DNA of 17,880 nucleotides from an uncultured Negativicutes bacterium (GCA_937926555.1 CALAZX010000093.1:1-17880), one strand, 5' to 3'. Shown: positions 1 through 7,859, numbered from the stretch's first letter. Notes: generated from the letters alone by a model not told the origin. Made by a program: numbers and translations.

Positions 1-56
1 AAACAAGATCCGAAACGAGAATGGATTGACCGTAAGGTTGGACAGAGGTGTTATAT

Positions 57-2138
57 ATGTTCAATAAAAATCTGATAGGGGACGGCAACGAGTCCAAAGT
101 CTATGTGGTGCTGATTGTGCTGCTGTGCCTGGTGCTCACCGTGCTCCAGCCGGTATTCCTGCCGGTAGGCATCGTGATTGTCATCGCGTCGGTCTATTTC
201 GCCCGCCGGAGCCAGCATTCCAAGCAGGCCACCATGACCGGCTACCTGGACGACGTGATCCGCAACATCGAGCGGACCAACCATTTCGCCACCCGCAACC
301 TGGAAGTGGGCATGGCGGTGTTCTCCAGCGAGGGCAAGCTCCAGTGGAAGAATGAGCGGTTCCAGGAATGGACCGGTATCAAGAACCTGGAAGGCAAGAA
401 GCCGGAGGATGTGCTTCCCCTGCCGGACAACGCTTTCGAGACCATGTGCGTGAAAGATGATGCCCGTGTGATTTTCATGAACGGACATTACTATATGATG
501 AAATATTTCAGCGTGCAGCTGCAGCCTGTGGGCAAGAAAGCCGGCGCCACCGGCAGCCTGAAGAACAGTCTGATGCTGTACCTGACCGACGTGACGGACT
601 ATGAGAACCTGAAGATCAAGGTGCAGAACGACCGCATCTGTCTGGCCCATATCCGTTTCGACAACTACGAGGACGTGATGAAAGGTCTCAGCGAGGTGGC
701 CCGGGCCAACGTGGACGGCGCTGTCAGCGAGATTGTCAGCAAATGGGTGGAGGACATGGGCGGTTTCGTCTGGCGGGCCAACAAGGAGAGCATCCTGGCC
801 GGCTTCACCTTCAGCTGCCTGAAAAAGGCTATGGACGAGAAGTTCTCCGTGCTGGACAAAGTCCATGAGGTGCATCTGGAGAACAAGCTGACCCCCACCC
901 TGAGCATGGGTGTCTCCATTGACGGGGCCAACCTGAAAGAGGTCAGCATGAACGCGGCCAAATCCCTGGACCTGGCTCTGGGCCGCGGCGGCGACCAGGC
1001 CGTGGTGGAGATCAACAAGGAGCTGCAGTATTTCGGCGGCACCACCGCCGTCACCGCCAAGAGCACCCGGGTGCGGGCACGTATCGTGGCGCACACCATC
1101 CGGGAACAGATGGCAGCGGCGGAGAAGGTCTTCGTCATGGGCCATGTGAACGAGGATTACGATTCCCTGGGCGGCGCTGTGGGTGTGGCCAAGCTGGCCC
1201 TGTCCCTGAAGAAACCCACCTTCATCGTGACCAGCGGCAGCAGCACGTCCCTGGACAAGCTGAAAGAGATGGTGTTCAGCGAGTCCCTGGCGGTCACCGA
1301 CGAGGACCGGCGGTACCTGGACATCATGGTGCTGGAGGAGGCGGCGCTGGCGGAGATCACCCCCAAGAGCCTGCTGATGCTGGTGGACCATCACCGGCCC
1401 ATGCTCTGCGCCAGCCGGAAGGTCCTGGAGGCCATTCCCCGGAACCGCATCATCATCGACCATCACCGGAGAGCGCAGGACGTCATCTCCGACACCATAC
1501 TGCAGTACATGGAGCCTTCCAGCTCCTCCACCAGCGAGCTGGTGACCGAGCTGACCGGCTATTTCAACAGCAAGCTGGAGTTCACCCGGGGAGAGGCCAC
1601 GGCCCTCTATGCGGGTCTGGTGGTGGACACCAAGAACTTCAACGTCCAGACCGGCGAGCGCACTTTCGAGGCGGCGGCACTGCTCCGGCGGAGCGGCGCG
1701 GACCCCACCCTGGTGCGGCAGCTGTTCAAGGACGACTTCCACTCCTTCAAGGAGCGGTACCGTCTCATCGCCGAGGCGGAGAATCCCCTGCCGGGACTGG
1801 CCATCGCCGTGAACCGGCATGCGGAGAAGACAAGCGAGTATTCCGTGTTGGCGGCACAGACCGCCGACGCGCTCATCTGCATCAACGAGATATCTGTCGG
1901 TGTGGTCATCAATGACTGCAGCGACGGCTCTGTCAACGTCAGCGCCCGCAGTGACGGCTCTGTCAATGTGCAGGTCATCATGGAGGGACTGGGCGGCGGC
2001 GGTCATCAGACTGTGGCCGGTGTCCAGCTCCAGGACGTGGATGTGGATGAAATAAAACAACAAATCATTGATTTGACCAAGAAACAATTCGACGAAGCGG
2101 AGGAGAGAGAGAACAATGAAAGTAATTCTGTTAGCTGA
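57..2138 (+). CDS. gdpP: GdpP-type cyclic-di-AMP phosphodiesterase (membrane-anchored PAS/GGDEF-like/DHH-DHHA1 protein)
   Basis: The product hydrolyses the second messenger c-di-AMP to pApA at the cytoplasmic membrane, tuning osmolyte and cell-wall homeostasis. Order of parts, numbering from the ATG at 57 (693 aa; family about 650-670): two membrane helices at about 14-48, a PAS-like domain at about 80-180, a degenerate GGDEF domain at about 188-322 ending in the family hallmark LGRGGDQ (308-314), a DHH domain with GHVNEDYDS (H363, D367, D369), D444 in LVDHH, the DHH triad 468-470 and D524 in VVDTKN, then DHHA1 with GLGGGGH (644-650). All expected metal ligands are visible. A GTG at 48 is also in frame, but the ATG at 57 is better placed behind AGAGGTG (44-50). 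The 3' end overlaps rplI by 23 nt, so the two are probably translationally coupled. A short near-repeat DGSVNV occurs twice just before the glycine motif. Confidence 0.95.
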   Translation: MFNKNLIGDGNESKVYVVLIVLLCLVLTVLQPVFLPVGIVIVIASVYFARRSQHSKQATMTGYLDDVIRNIERTNHFATRNLEVGMAVFSSEGKLQWKNERFQEWTGIKNLEGKKPEDVLPLPDNAFETMCVKDDARVIFMNGHYYMMKYFSVQLQPVGKKAGATGSLKNSLMLYLTDVTDYENLKIKVQNDRICLAHIRFDNYEDVMKGLSEVARANVDGAVSEIVSKWVEDMGGFVWRANKESILAGFTFSCLKKAMDEKFSVLDKVHEVHLENKLTPTLSMGVSIDGANLKEVSMNAAKSLDLALGRGGDQAVVEINKELQYFGGTTAVTAKSTRVRARIVAHTIREQMAAAEKVFVMGHVNEDYDSLGGAVGVAKLALSLKKPTFIVTSGSSTSLDKLKEMVFSESLAVTDEDRRYLDIMVLEEAALAEITPKSLLMLVDHHRPMLCASRKVLEAIPRNRIIIDHHRRAQDVISDTILQYMEPSSSSTSELVTELTGYFNSKLEFTRGEATALYAGLVVDTKNFNVQTGERTFEAAALLRRSGADPTLVRQLFKDDFHSFKERYRLIAEAENPLPGLAIAVNRHAEKTSEYSVLAAQTADALICINEISVGVVINDCSDGSVNVSARSDGSVNVQVIMEGLGGGGHQTVAGVQLQDVDVDEIKQQIIDLTKKQFDEAEERENNESNSVS

Positions 2139-2562
2139 TGTGAAGAAACTGGGTAAAAAAGGTGACGTGGTGGAGACTGCCGAAGGTTACGGCCGCAACT
2201 ACCTGATCCCGAGAAATCTGGCCAAAGAGGCCAATGCCGTGAACCTGCACCAGGTGAAGCAGAAGAAACAGGTTGCCGCACACCGCGCCGCACAGGCACG
2301 GGACGAGGCCGAAGTGCTGGCTTCCCAGGTGGAGAAAGTCGTTGTCACCCTGAAGCTGAAAATCGGCGAGAACGGCAAGCTGCACGGCTCCGTCAACTCC
2401 AAAGACGTGGCTGAGGCGCTGATCAAGCAGACCGGTCTGGAGATCGACCGCCGCAAGATCGAGCTGGAGAAGACCGTGAAGGCTCCCGGCCGCTATACCG
2501 CAACCGCCAAACTGCATCCCGATTTCACCGCCAAGTTCGATGTGATTGTAGAGGCTGAGTAA
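2116..2562 (+). CDS. rplI: 50S ribosomal protein L9
   Basis: This is ribosomal protein L9, which binds 23S rRNA near the L1 stalk base and restrains mRNA slippage. The 148-residue length is normal for the family. The N-terminal globular domain carries the family signature around residues 13-36 (GKKGDVVETAEGYGRNYLIP), followed by a long charged linker helix rich in Lys, Gln and Ala at about 40-78 and a C-terminal domain from about 80. The ATG lies inside the end of gdpP, behind an AGGAGAGAGAG ribosome binding site that is also gdpP coding sequence. The stop codon is 2 nt before dnaB. The gdpP-rplI-dnaB order is the usual Firmicutes arrangement, so a single transcript is likely. Confidence 0.97.
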   Translation: MKVILLADVKKLGKKGDVVETAEGYGRNYLIPRNLAKEANAVNLHQVKQKKQVAAHRAAQARDEAEVLASQVEKVVVTLKLKIGENGKLHGSVNSKDVAEALIKQTGLEIDRRKIELEKTVKAPGRYTATAKLHPDFTAKFDVIVEAE

Positions 2563-2564
2563 TC

Positions 2565-3923
2565 ATGGAACAAAGAGTACCGCCGCAGAATATAGAAGCG
2601 GAGCAGTCGGTGCTTGGAGCGATGCTCATCGATAAGAACGCAGTGATCCAGGTGATGGAGAACCTGCGTCCGGAGGATTTCTACCGGGAGGCCCACCGTG
2701 TCATTTTCACTGTCATGGCAGGGCTTCAGGCCAATAACGAGCCGGTGGACCTCATCACCGTCACCGACGGTCTGAAAAAGATAGACAAACTGGAAGCCGT
2801 GGGCGGCGTGTCCTACATCACCATGCTGGCCGACTCCGTCCCCACAGCGGCCAATGTGAAATACCATGCCCAGATCGTGGAGGAGAAATCCGTCCTGCGC
2901 CAGCTGGTGGAGGGCGGCACACAGATCGCCGCGCTGGGATACGAGGGCGCCGAGGACGCCAGGGACATCCTGGACAGCGCCGAGAAGATGATCCTGGAGA
3001 TCTCCAACCGCAAAGGCGGCGGGGATTTCACGGAGATCCGATCGGTGGTCACCGAGACCCTCTCCGCCATCGAGAAACTGACGGAGAGCAACGGAAAGGT
3101 CACCGGCATCAGCACCGGCTACAAGGACCTGGACACCCTCACCGCGGGACTGCATCCCTCGGACTTCATCATCCTGGCGGCCCGCCCGTCCATGGGTAAG
3201 ACCGCCCTGGCGCTGAACATCTGCCAGAACGTGGCGATCCGCAGCAAGATGGAGGACGGACGCCATCCCCATGTGGCCTTCTTCAGTCTGGAGATGAGCC
3301 GGCAGCAGCTGGTGCAGCGTATGCTCTGCGCCGAGGCCGCCGTCAACGCCCAGCGGCTCCGTGTGGGCCAGGTGGACGAGAACGACTGGGCCAACCTGTG
3401 GGCAGCGGCGGACCGGCTGGCGGAAGCCCCCATCTATATCGATGACACCCCGGGTCTGTCCATCATGGAGATGCGCTCCCGGGCCAGAAGGCTGAAAACC
3501 CAGCAGGGGCTGGACATGATCGTGGTGGACTACCTGCAGCTGATGCAGGGCAGCAAGAGCAAGAGCAACGCGGACAACCGCCAGCAGGAGGTCTCCGAGA
3601 TCTCCCGCGGACTGAAGGCGCTGGCCCGTGAGCTGGACGTGCCTGTCATCGCGCTGTCCCAGCTGAGCCGAAGCGTGGAGTCCCGCCAGATCAAGAAACC
3701 CATGCTGTCCGACCTCCGTGAGTCCGGCTCCCTGGAGCAGGATGCGGACCTGGTCATCTTCCTGTACCGGGCGGACTACTACAAACAGGAGGACGAGGAG
3801 GCCACCAACACCACCGAGCTGATTGTGGCGAAGCACCGTAACGGCCCGGTAGGCAGAGTGGATCTCTTCTTCAACAACGAGATCACCCGCTTTGACGACC
3901 TGAGCTTCCGCGGCGACATGTAA
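2565..3923 (+). CDS. dnaB: Replicative DNA helicase DnaB
   Basis: This is the hexameric 5'-3' helicase of the replication fork. It has the normal length of 452 aa and no intein. The N-terminal DnaB domain opens with PPQNIEAEQSVLGAML (6-21) and runs to about 110. A linker follows, then the RecA-like domain from about 178 with Walker A ARPSMGKTA (206-214), SLEMS (241-245), Walker B MIVVDYLQLM (318-327), the SQLSR motif (365-369), LRESGSLEQDAD (384-395) and the arginine-finger region KHRNGP (423-428). The start is 2 nt after the rplI stop, with only a weak GAGG-like ribosome binding site, so translation probably depends on rplI. A promoter and a terminator-like hairpin follow the gene. Confidence 0.97.
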   Translation: MEQRVPPQNIEAEQSVLGAMLIDKNAVIQVMENLRPEDFYREAHRVIFTVMAGLQANNEPVDLITVTDGLKKIDKLEAVGGVSYITMLADSVPTAANVKYHAQIVEEKSVLRQLVEGGTQIAALGYEGAEDARDILDSAEKMILEISNRKGGGDFTEIRSVVTETLSAIEKLTESNGKVTGISTGYKDLDTLTAGLHPSDFIILAARPSMGKTALALNICQNVAIRSKMEDGRHPHVAFFSLEMSRQQLVQRMLCAEAAVNAQRLRVGQVDENDWANLWAAADRLAEAPIYIDDTPGLSIMEMRSRARRLKTQQGLDMIVVDYLQLMQGSKSKSNADNRQQEVSEISRGLKALARELDVPVIALSQLSRSVESRQIKKPMLSDLRESGSLEQDADLVIFLYRADYYKQEDEEATNTTELIVAKHRNGPVGRVDLFFNNEITRFDDLSFRGDM

Positions 3924-3928
3924 AAAGT

Positions 3929-3960
3929 TTGCCCTGCGGGGGAATAAATGGTATTATAAT
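3929..3960 (+). promoter_or_regulatory. Candidate promoter upstream of purB
   Basis: TTGCCC (3929-3934) lies 17 nt from TATTAT (3952-3957), and an exact TATAAT also sits at 3955-3960. The predicted start is near 3964-3967, upstream of the hairpin at 3985-4004. A second, weaker -10-like GATAAT (4046-4051) behind TTATTC (4023-4028, 17 nt spacing) lies after the hairpin and could start purB transcription directly. Both are by-eye matches. Confidence 0.5.
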
Positions 3961-3984
3961 AGCGGATAAAAATGATGCGAAAAA

Positions 3985-4010
3985 GGAAGAGCCCCAACTC
4001 TTCCTCTTTT
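3985..4010 (+). terminator. Intrinsic terminator between dnaB and purB (or leader terminator)
   Basis: GGAAGAG (3985-3991) pairs with CTCTTCC (3998-4004) around a 6-nt CCCCAA loop. It is preceded by AAAA and followed by a T-rich tail (CTTTTGTGTTT). It may end the gdpP-rplI-dnaB operon, or act as an attenuator for the promoter just upstream. Confidence 0.7.
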
Positions 4011-4082
4011 GTGTTTGTGTTTTTATTCTGTGGAAAAAAGTGAAGGATAATCTGTGTAGAACAACGAGTAGGAGGCACTCAG

Positions 4083-5375
4083 ATGATTGATCGCTATACC
4101 AGTAAAGAAATGGGCAATATCTGGACCCTGGAGAACGAATTCCGGACGATGCTGAAGGTTGAGGTCGCAGCTTGCGAAGCAGCCAACAAGTTAGGCCAGA
4201 TCCCCGACGACGCTCTGAAGGACATTCAGACCAAATCCGACTTCCGCCTGGAACGGATCAAAGAGATCGAAGCTGTTACCAACCATGATATTATCGCGTT
4301 CCTCACCAACGTGGCAGAATATGTGGGACCTGCCTCCAAATTCATCCATAAAGGACTGACAAGCAGTGACGTGAAAGACACCGCGCTGGGTTATATGATG
4401 GCCCAGTCCTGCGACATCCTGCTGGAACTGCTGCGCAAATACCATGCGGTGCTGAAACGCCGTGCCGCAGAATTCAAACATACCGTGATGATCGGCCGTA
4501 CCCACGGCATCCATGCCGAGCCCATGACTTTCGGCATGAAATTCCTGCTGTGGATGGACGAGACCGAACGTAACATCCGCCGTCTGGAGGAGGCGCGGGC
4601 CAACGTGGCAGTGGGCAAACTGTCCGGCGCCGTAGGCACCTACTCCAACATCGATCCTTTTGTAGAGGATTATGTATGCAAAGCACTGGGGCTGAAACCG
4701 GTACGCCTGGCCACCCAGGTCATCCAGCGTGACCGCCATGCCCAGTTCATCACCACCCTGGCTATCATCGGTTCCTCTCTGGACCGTCACGCCCTGGAGA
4801 TCCGTCATCTCCAGCGTACGGAAGTGCGGGAAGCGGAAGAATATTTCGCACCCGGCCAGAAAGGCTCTTCCGCCATGCCTCATAAACGCAACCCCATCAC
4901 CTGCGAGAAAGTCTGCGGTATGGCCCGTCTGCTGAGAGGCTACGCCATCGCCGCCATGGAGGATGTTCCCCTGTGGCACGAGCGTGATATCTCCCACTCC
5001 TCCGTGGAGCGTGTGATCCTGCCGGACGCATCCATCGCTCTGGACCATATGCTGCGGAAGATGGTGGACATCGTGGACCGCCTGCTGGTATATCCGGAAG
5101 CCATGATCAACAATATGAACCGCACCGGCGGCCTGATCTTCAGCCAGAACTTGCTGATCGCCCTGGTGTCCAAAGGCGTGCTCCGCGAGGACGCTTACAA
5201 ATGGGTACAGCGCAACGCCATGGAACGCTGGCTGAAAGGCGCGGACTTCCGCACCAATGTCGGCATGGACGAGGACGTGAAGAAGTACCTGAGCCAGGAG
5301 GAGATCGACGCCTGCTTCGATCCCCAGCCGATGCTGCGCCACGTGGACGAAATCTACGCACGCTTCGGCCTGTGA
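4083..5375 (+). CDS. purB: Adenylosuccinate lyase
   Basis: This fumarase/aspartase-superfamily lyase acts twice in purine synthesis: SAICAR to AICAR plus fumarate, and adenylosuccinate to AMP plus fumarate. The length is typical at 430 aa. Visible motifs are TSSDVKDTA (93-101), the catalytic His region GRTHGIHAEP (138-147, H141) and the superfamily signature GSSAMPHKRNP (261-271), which holds the catalytic serine loop. The start has an exact AGGAGG (4070-4075) 7 nt upstream. The next gene, purA, makes the substrate of the second reaction, so the pair covers IMP to AMP. Confidence 0.97.
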   Translation: MIDRYTSKEMGNIWTLENEFRTMLKVEVAACEAANKLGQIPDDALKDIQTKSDFRLERIKEIEAVTNHDIIAFLTNVAEYVGPASKFIHKGLTSSDVKDTALGYMMAQSCDILLELLRKYHAVLKRRAAEFKHTVMIGRTHGIHAEPMTFGMKFLLWMDETERNIRRLEEARANVAVGKLSGAVGTYSNIDPFVEDYVCKALGLKPVRLATQVIQRDRHAQFITTLAIIGSSLDRHALEIRHLQRTEVREAEEYFAPGQKGSSAMPHKRNPITCEKVCGMARLLRGYAIAAMEDVPLWHERDISHSSVERVILPDASIALDHMLRKMVDIVDRLLVYPEAMINNMNRTGGLIFSQNLLIALVSKGVLREDAYKWVQRNAMERWLKGADFRTNVGMDEDVKKYLSQEEIDACFDPQPMLRHVDEIYARFGL

Positions 5376-5390
5376 TACAGGCGGGATATT

Positions 5391-5452
5391 TCCCGGGCAA
5401 TCCGGGAGGATCCGTCATTGGTTGTACGCGGCCGGACCCCGTGTCCGTCCGC
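5391..5452 (+). other. Two hairpins in the purB-purA spacer
   Basis: TCCCGG (5391-5396) pairs with CCGGGA (5402-5407). A second stem runs 5428-5437 / 5443-5452: CGGAC pairs GTCCG around CCCGT, then one mismatch, then GCGG pairs CCGC. No clean T tract follows, only an AT-rich stretch, so this is either a weak terminator or a processing or stability structure between the two genes. I see no convincing promoter for purA. Confidence 0.45.
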
Positions 5453-5496
5453 TGAAATATTTAGTTAATCTGATTTTTAGTTGAGGAGATGCTGTT

Positions 5497-6786
5497 ATGT
5501 CATCAGTTGTAGTTATTGGTGCCCAGTGGGGCGATGAGGGAAAAGGCAAGGTAGTTGACTATCTGGCACAGAAAGCTGACGCGGTTGTACGCTATTCCGG
5601 CGGTTCCAATGCGGGCCATACCGTTGTAGTGGACGATGTGCCCTATAAGCTCAGACTTCTGCCGTCCGGTATTCTTTACCATGGAAAGATCTGCATCCTG
5701 GGAAATGGTGTAGTCATCAATCCCGGCGTAGTACTGCAGGAAATCAAGGAAATGCATGATAAAGGCGTGGATATCAGCCGCATCGCGATCAGCGACCGGG
5801 CTCATGTGGTTATGCCCTATCACCAGCTGCTGGACGAGCTCCAGGAGGAATCTCTGGGCAAGGCCAAGATCGGTACCACCAAAGGCGGTATCGGCCCCTG
5901 CTACATGGACAAGGTGGCCCGTGTGGGTATCCGTATCTGCGACCTGATGGATGAGGAGGTTTTCGCCGAGAAGCTGAAGATCAACATCAAGGCGAAGAAC
6001 GACATCATCACCAAAATCTATGGCGGCAAGCCTTTCGACTATGATACTGTACTGAAAGAGTACCTGGCATATGCCGAGGAGCTGCGTCCCTATGTCACCG
6101 ACACCGGTGTCATCCTGGACGAACTGTTCCATCAGGAGAAGAAAGTGCTGTTCGAAGGCGCCCAGGCAACCTTCCTGGACATCGACCACGGCACCTATCC
6201 CTACGTTACCAGCTCCAACCCCACCGCAGGCAATGCGGCTACGGGCAGCGGCGTAGGCCCCCGTTTCATCAGCCATGTGGTTGGCGTCGTGAAAGCGTAC
6301 ACCACCCGTGTAGGCGCAGGTCCTTTCGTGACCGAGCTGTTTGATACCGACGGCCCCGGCAACCAGATCCGCGAGACCGGCCATGAGTACGGCACCGTTA
6401 CCGGCCGCGCACGCCGTTGCGGCTGGCTGGACGCATTCATGCTGAAATACTCCGCACGTCTGAACAGCCTGGACGCCCTGGCTATCACCCGTCTGGACAT
6501 TCTGGACCAGATGCCGAAAATCAAAATGTGTGTCGGCTACAAGATCGACGGCGTGGAGATCAAACAGATCCCCGCAAGCCTGAAGACCCTGGCCAAAGTT
6601 GAGCCCATCTACGAGGAGTTCAACGGCTGGATGACCGACATCAGCGGTTGCCGCAATTTCGACGAGCTGCCGGAGAACGCCAAGAAATATCTCCGCCGCA
6701 TCAGCGAAGTCGCCGGCGTGGAACTGGGCATCGTGTCCGTAGGTCCCAACCGCGAACAGACCATCGTACTGAAAGAACTGCTGTAA
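5497..6786 (+). CDS. purA: Adenylosuccinate synthetase
   Basis: The product condenses IMP and aspartate using GTP, the first committed step to AMP, in the cytoplasm. The length of 429 aa matches the family. The N-terminal signature GAQWGDEGKGK (8-18) holds the catalytic Asp13 and the GTP-binding glycines. NAGHTVV (38-44) supplies His41. GTTKGGIGP, the IMP/Asp loop around ETGHEYGTVTGRARRCGW and the C-terminal GPNREQTI guanine-site region are all present. The ribosome binding site GAGGAG (5483-5488) is 8 nt from the ATG. A strong terminator follows 40 nt after the stop. Confidence 0.97.
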   Translation: MSSVVVIGAQWGDEGKGKVVDYLAQKADAVVRYSGGSNAGHTVVVDDVPYKLRLLPSGILYHGKICILGNGVVINPGVVLQEIKEMHDKGVDISRIAISDRAHVVMPYHQLLDELQEESLGKAKIGTTKGGIGPCYMDKVARVGIRICDLMDEEVFAEKLKINIKAKNDIITKIYGGKPFDYDTVLKEYLAYAEELRPYVTDTGVILDELFHQEKKVLFEGAQATFLDIDHGTYPYVTSSNPTAGNAATGSGVGPRFISHVVGVVKAYTTRVGAGPFVTELFDTDGPGNQIRETGHEYGTVTGRARRCGWLDAFMLKYSARLNSLDALAITRLDILDQMPKIKMCVGYKIDGVEIKQIPASLKTLAKVEPIYEEFNGWMTDISGCRNFDELPENAKKYLRRISEVAGVELGIVSVGPNREQTIVLKELL

Positions 6787-6826
6787 TCGTCATATCTCCG
6801 CGGAGATTGCGCTCAGCGGATAGACA

Positions 6827-6862
6827 GACCCCGGCAGTGAGCACTGCCGGGGTCTTATTTTA
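6827..6862 (+). terminator. Strong intrinsic terminator after purA
   Basis: A perfect 12-bp stem, GACCCCGGCAGT (6827-6838) with ACTGCCGGGGTC (6843-6854), closes a GAGC tetraloop and is followed by TTATTTTA. It ends the pur transcript. Confidence 0.93.
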
Positions 6863-6930
6863 CGGAAAATTGCCGCGGTACCGGAGATGTCCCCGTGATA
6901 TCGGCTCCGCAAGGAACAGGGAGCGCGGCA

Positions 6931-7012
6931 TAAAGAAATGAAATAGTGAGATATAACGAGATAAAGAGAAGAAATAAGAGATAACGAAAGAAAACGAGAG
7001 AAAACAGGAGGG
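6931..7012 (+). other. Polypurine leader upstream of the DUF3783 gene
   Basis: About 80 nt are almost entirely A and G on the + strand, with imperfect repeats of GAGATAA and GAAA, and end in the ribosome binding site AGGAGGG. The stretch is unlikely to fold and may be an unstructured 5' leader. I found no good promoter in it (only a TATAAC at 6952-6957 without a -35). Confidence 0.5.
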
Positions 7013-7017
7013 ATTCC

Positions 7018-7488
7018 ATGAAAAAATCCGTATTAGCCTTCAATTTCAAGCCGGAACGTGTCGGCGCGCTGAAACAGACCTGCATGATCGCGAAACTGCC
7101 CTGCCGCCTGGTGGCGGAGGATGAGATGGAGAACGCCCTGGGCTATCTGGCCGGGATCGAAGGCGTGCCTCCCACCGCAGTGAACCCGGAGCTGGAAGTG
7201 GCTCTGGGCGAGGACGGGAAGCCTCTTTTCGACTTCACGCCGGAGGAGCTGGGGGAGAAGGAGCTGCTGTTCTTCTGCGGCTTTGACCGTCCGCTGCTGG
7301 AGCTGTTCCTGGGACTGATCCGCCGGGGACCGCTGAAGAACGTGGCGCTGAAAGCCATGCTGACCCCTCATAACGTGCAGTGGAGCGGTGCCCATCTGCT
7401 CCGGGAAGTGGCGGAGGAGGACGCGTACATGAAGCTGTATAACGGTAAAGGCGCTCCGGCCACGGCCCACCGGGAAGAGAAGAAATAA
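7018..7488 (+). CDS. DUF3783-type small protein of unknown function
   Basis: A 156-aa soluble protein with no signal peptide or membrane segment. The C-terminal half (about 82-130) reads LLFFCGFDRPLLELFLGLIRRG, then ALKAMLTPHNVQWSGAHLL. This matches my memory of the DUF3783 pattern: hydrophobic strand, GF, amphipathic helix, then KA.LT..N..W....L. The N-terminal part (1-45) has a similar strand-helix-strand feel with two Cys (23, 29). The extreme C-terminus is charged and probably disordered. No function can be assigned. The start is well supported by AGGAGGG about 6 nt upstream. It appears to be transcribed alone, facing the minus-strand RNA candidate and sharing its bidirectional hairpin. 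Confidence 0.8.
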   Translation: MKKSVLAFNFKPERVGALKQTCMIAKLPCRLVAEDEMENALGYLAGIEGVPPTAVNPELEVALGEDGKPLFDFTPEELGEKELLFFCGFDRPLLELFLGLIRRGPLKNVALKAMLTPHNVQWSGAHLLREVAEEDAYMKLYNGKGAPATAHREEKK

Positions 7489-7548
7489 CTCCTGCCGGCG
7501 GACAGAGCCGGAATAAAGGGGGAAAAAGCATAAAAAGAAAAAGAGCAT

Positions 7549-7853
7549 AAAAAACTTGAACGCCCGTCATGTCGTACCTACAACATGCCGGGCGTTCAAC
7601 TTTTACTACTCTCTTCCTTCTGCACTGGAATCACTCTTTCTTCAGTTTTTCGTGGGTATCCCATCACTCACAACGCCTCGTTTTCCAACTTCATTCTTCT
7701 TGCTGCCATGCGTGTTTGGTGATCAGGATCCGACCTTTGGGTTTCCGTTTACTGCTCTTGTCGTTTCCGGAGGAACCACTTCCTTTCTGCTTGACAACCC
7801 AACTATTCCAGTTTCCTGTTCCAGCTGTGCGTTCTCAAGTCCTCTTTCTTTTC
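7549..7853 (-). ncRNA. Candidate structured small RNA of unknown class (about 305 nt)
   Basis: On the minus strand a consensus-like promoter (TTGCAT, 17 nt, TACAAT) predicts a start near 7853, and a strong hairpin plus T tract predicts an end near 7549. The sequence between is purine-rich and foldable. Starting at the 5' end: an interrupted hairpin 7839-7790 (CUUGA/UCAAG, AAC/GUU, CAGCU/AGUUG and CAG/CUG stems, a GAAA loop and a GGAA/GAAU internal loop); AGGAA/UUCCU with a GUGG loop (7784-7771); AACG/CGUU (7682-7672); GGG/CCC with an AUA loop (7662-7654). GGAAAC recurs three times and GGA about eleven times. No long frame with a start codon exists. I see no hallmarks of RNase P RNA, tmRNA, SRP RNA or 6S RNA. 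It lies divergent to the OPT transporter gene and convergent with the DUF3783 gene. Function unknown. Confidence 0.65.
7556..7599 (-). terminator. Bidirectional intrinsic terminator (small RNA and DUF3783 gene)
   Basis: An 11-bp perfect stem, TTGAACGCCCG (7556-7566) with CGGGCGTTCAA (7589-7599), continues after one mismatch with CATGT/ACATG (7568-7572 / 7583-7587). On the minus strand it is followed by GTTTTTT (complement of 7549-7555) and more T-rich sequence. On the + strand it is followed only by CTTTTAC. It therefore terminates the minus-strand RNA strongly and the DUF3783 transcript more weakly. Confidence 0.9.
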
Positions 7854-7859
7854 ACCTAT

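Noticed and set aside
1..75. Open frame ending at 73-75, possibly the tail of an upstream gene (YybS/DUF2232 is common there)
   Set aside because: Too short to tell which of the three frames, if any, is the real end of an upstream gene.
51..2087. Very long open frame on the minus strand opposite gdpP (and similar ones opposite dnaB, purB, the OPT gene and the ligase gene)
   Set aside because: His/Gln/Val-rich antisense shadows of high-GC coding sequence; no start sites or protein motifs, and the sense frames are clear known families.
7604..7672. 22-codon minus-strand frame starting GTG-ATG near 7667 inside the RNA candidate
   Set aside because: Very short, with a poorly spaced GAGG as the only ribosome binding site. 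A small peptide cannot be excluded but is not supported.
7691..7834. 47-codon open minus-strand frame, Lys/Ser/Gly-rich, ending in TGA at 7693-7691
   Set aside because: It looks somewhat protein-like but has no ATG, GTG or TTG start and is preceded at once by an in-frame TGA. Treated as part of the RNA candidate.
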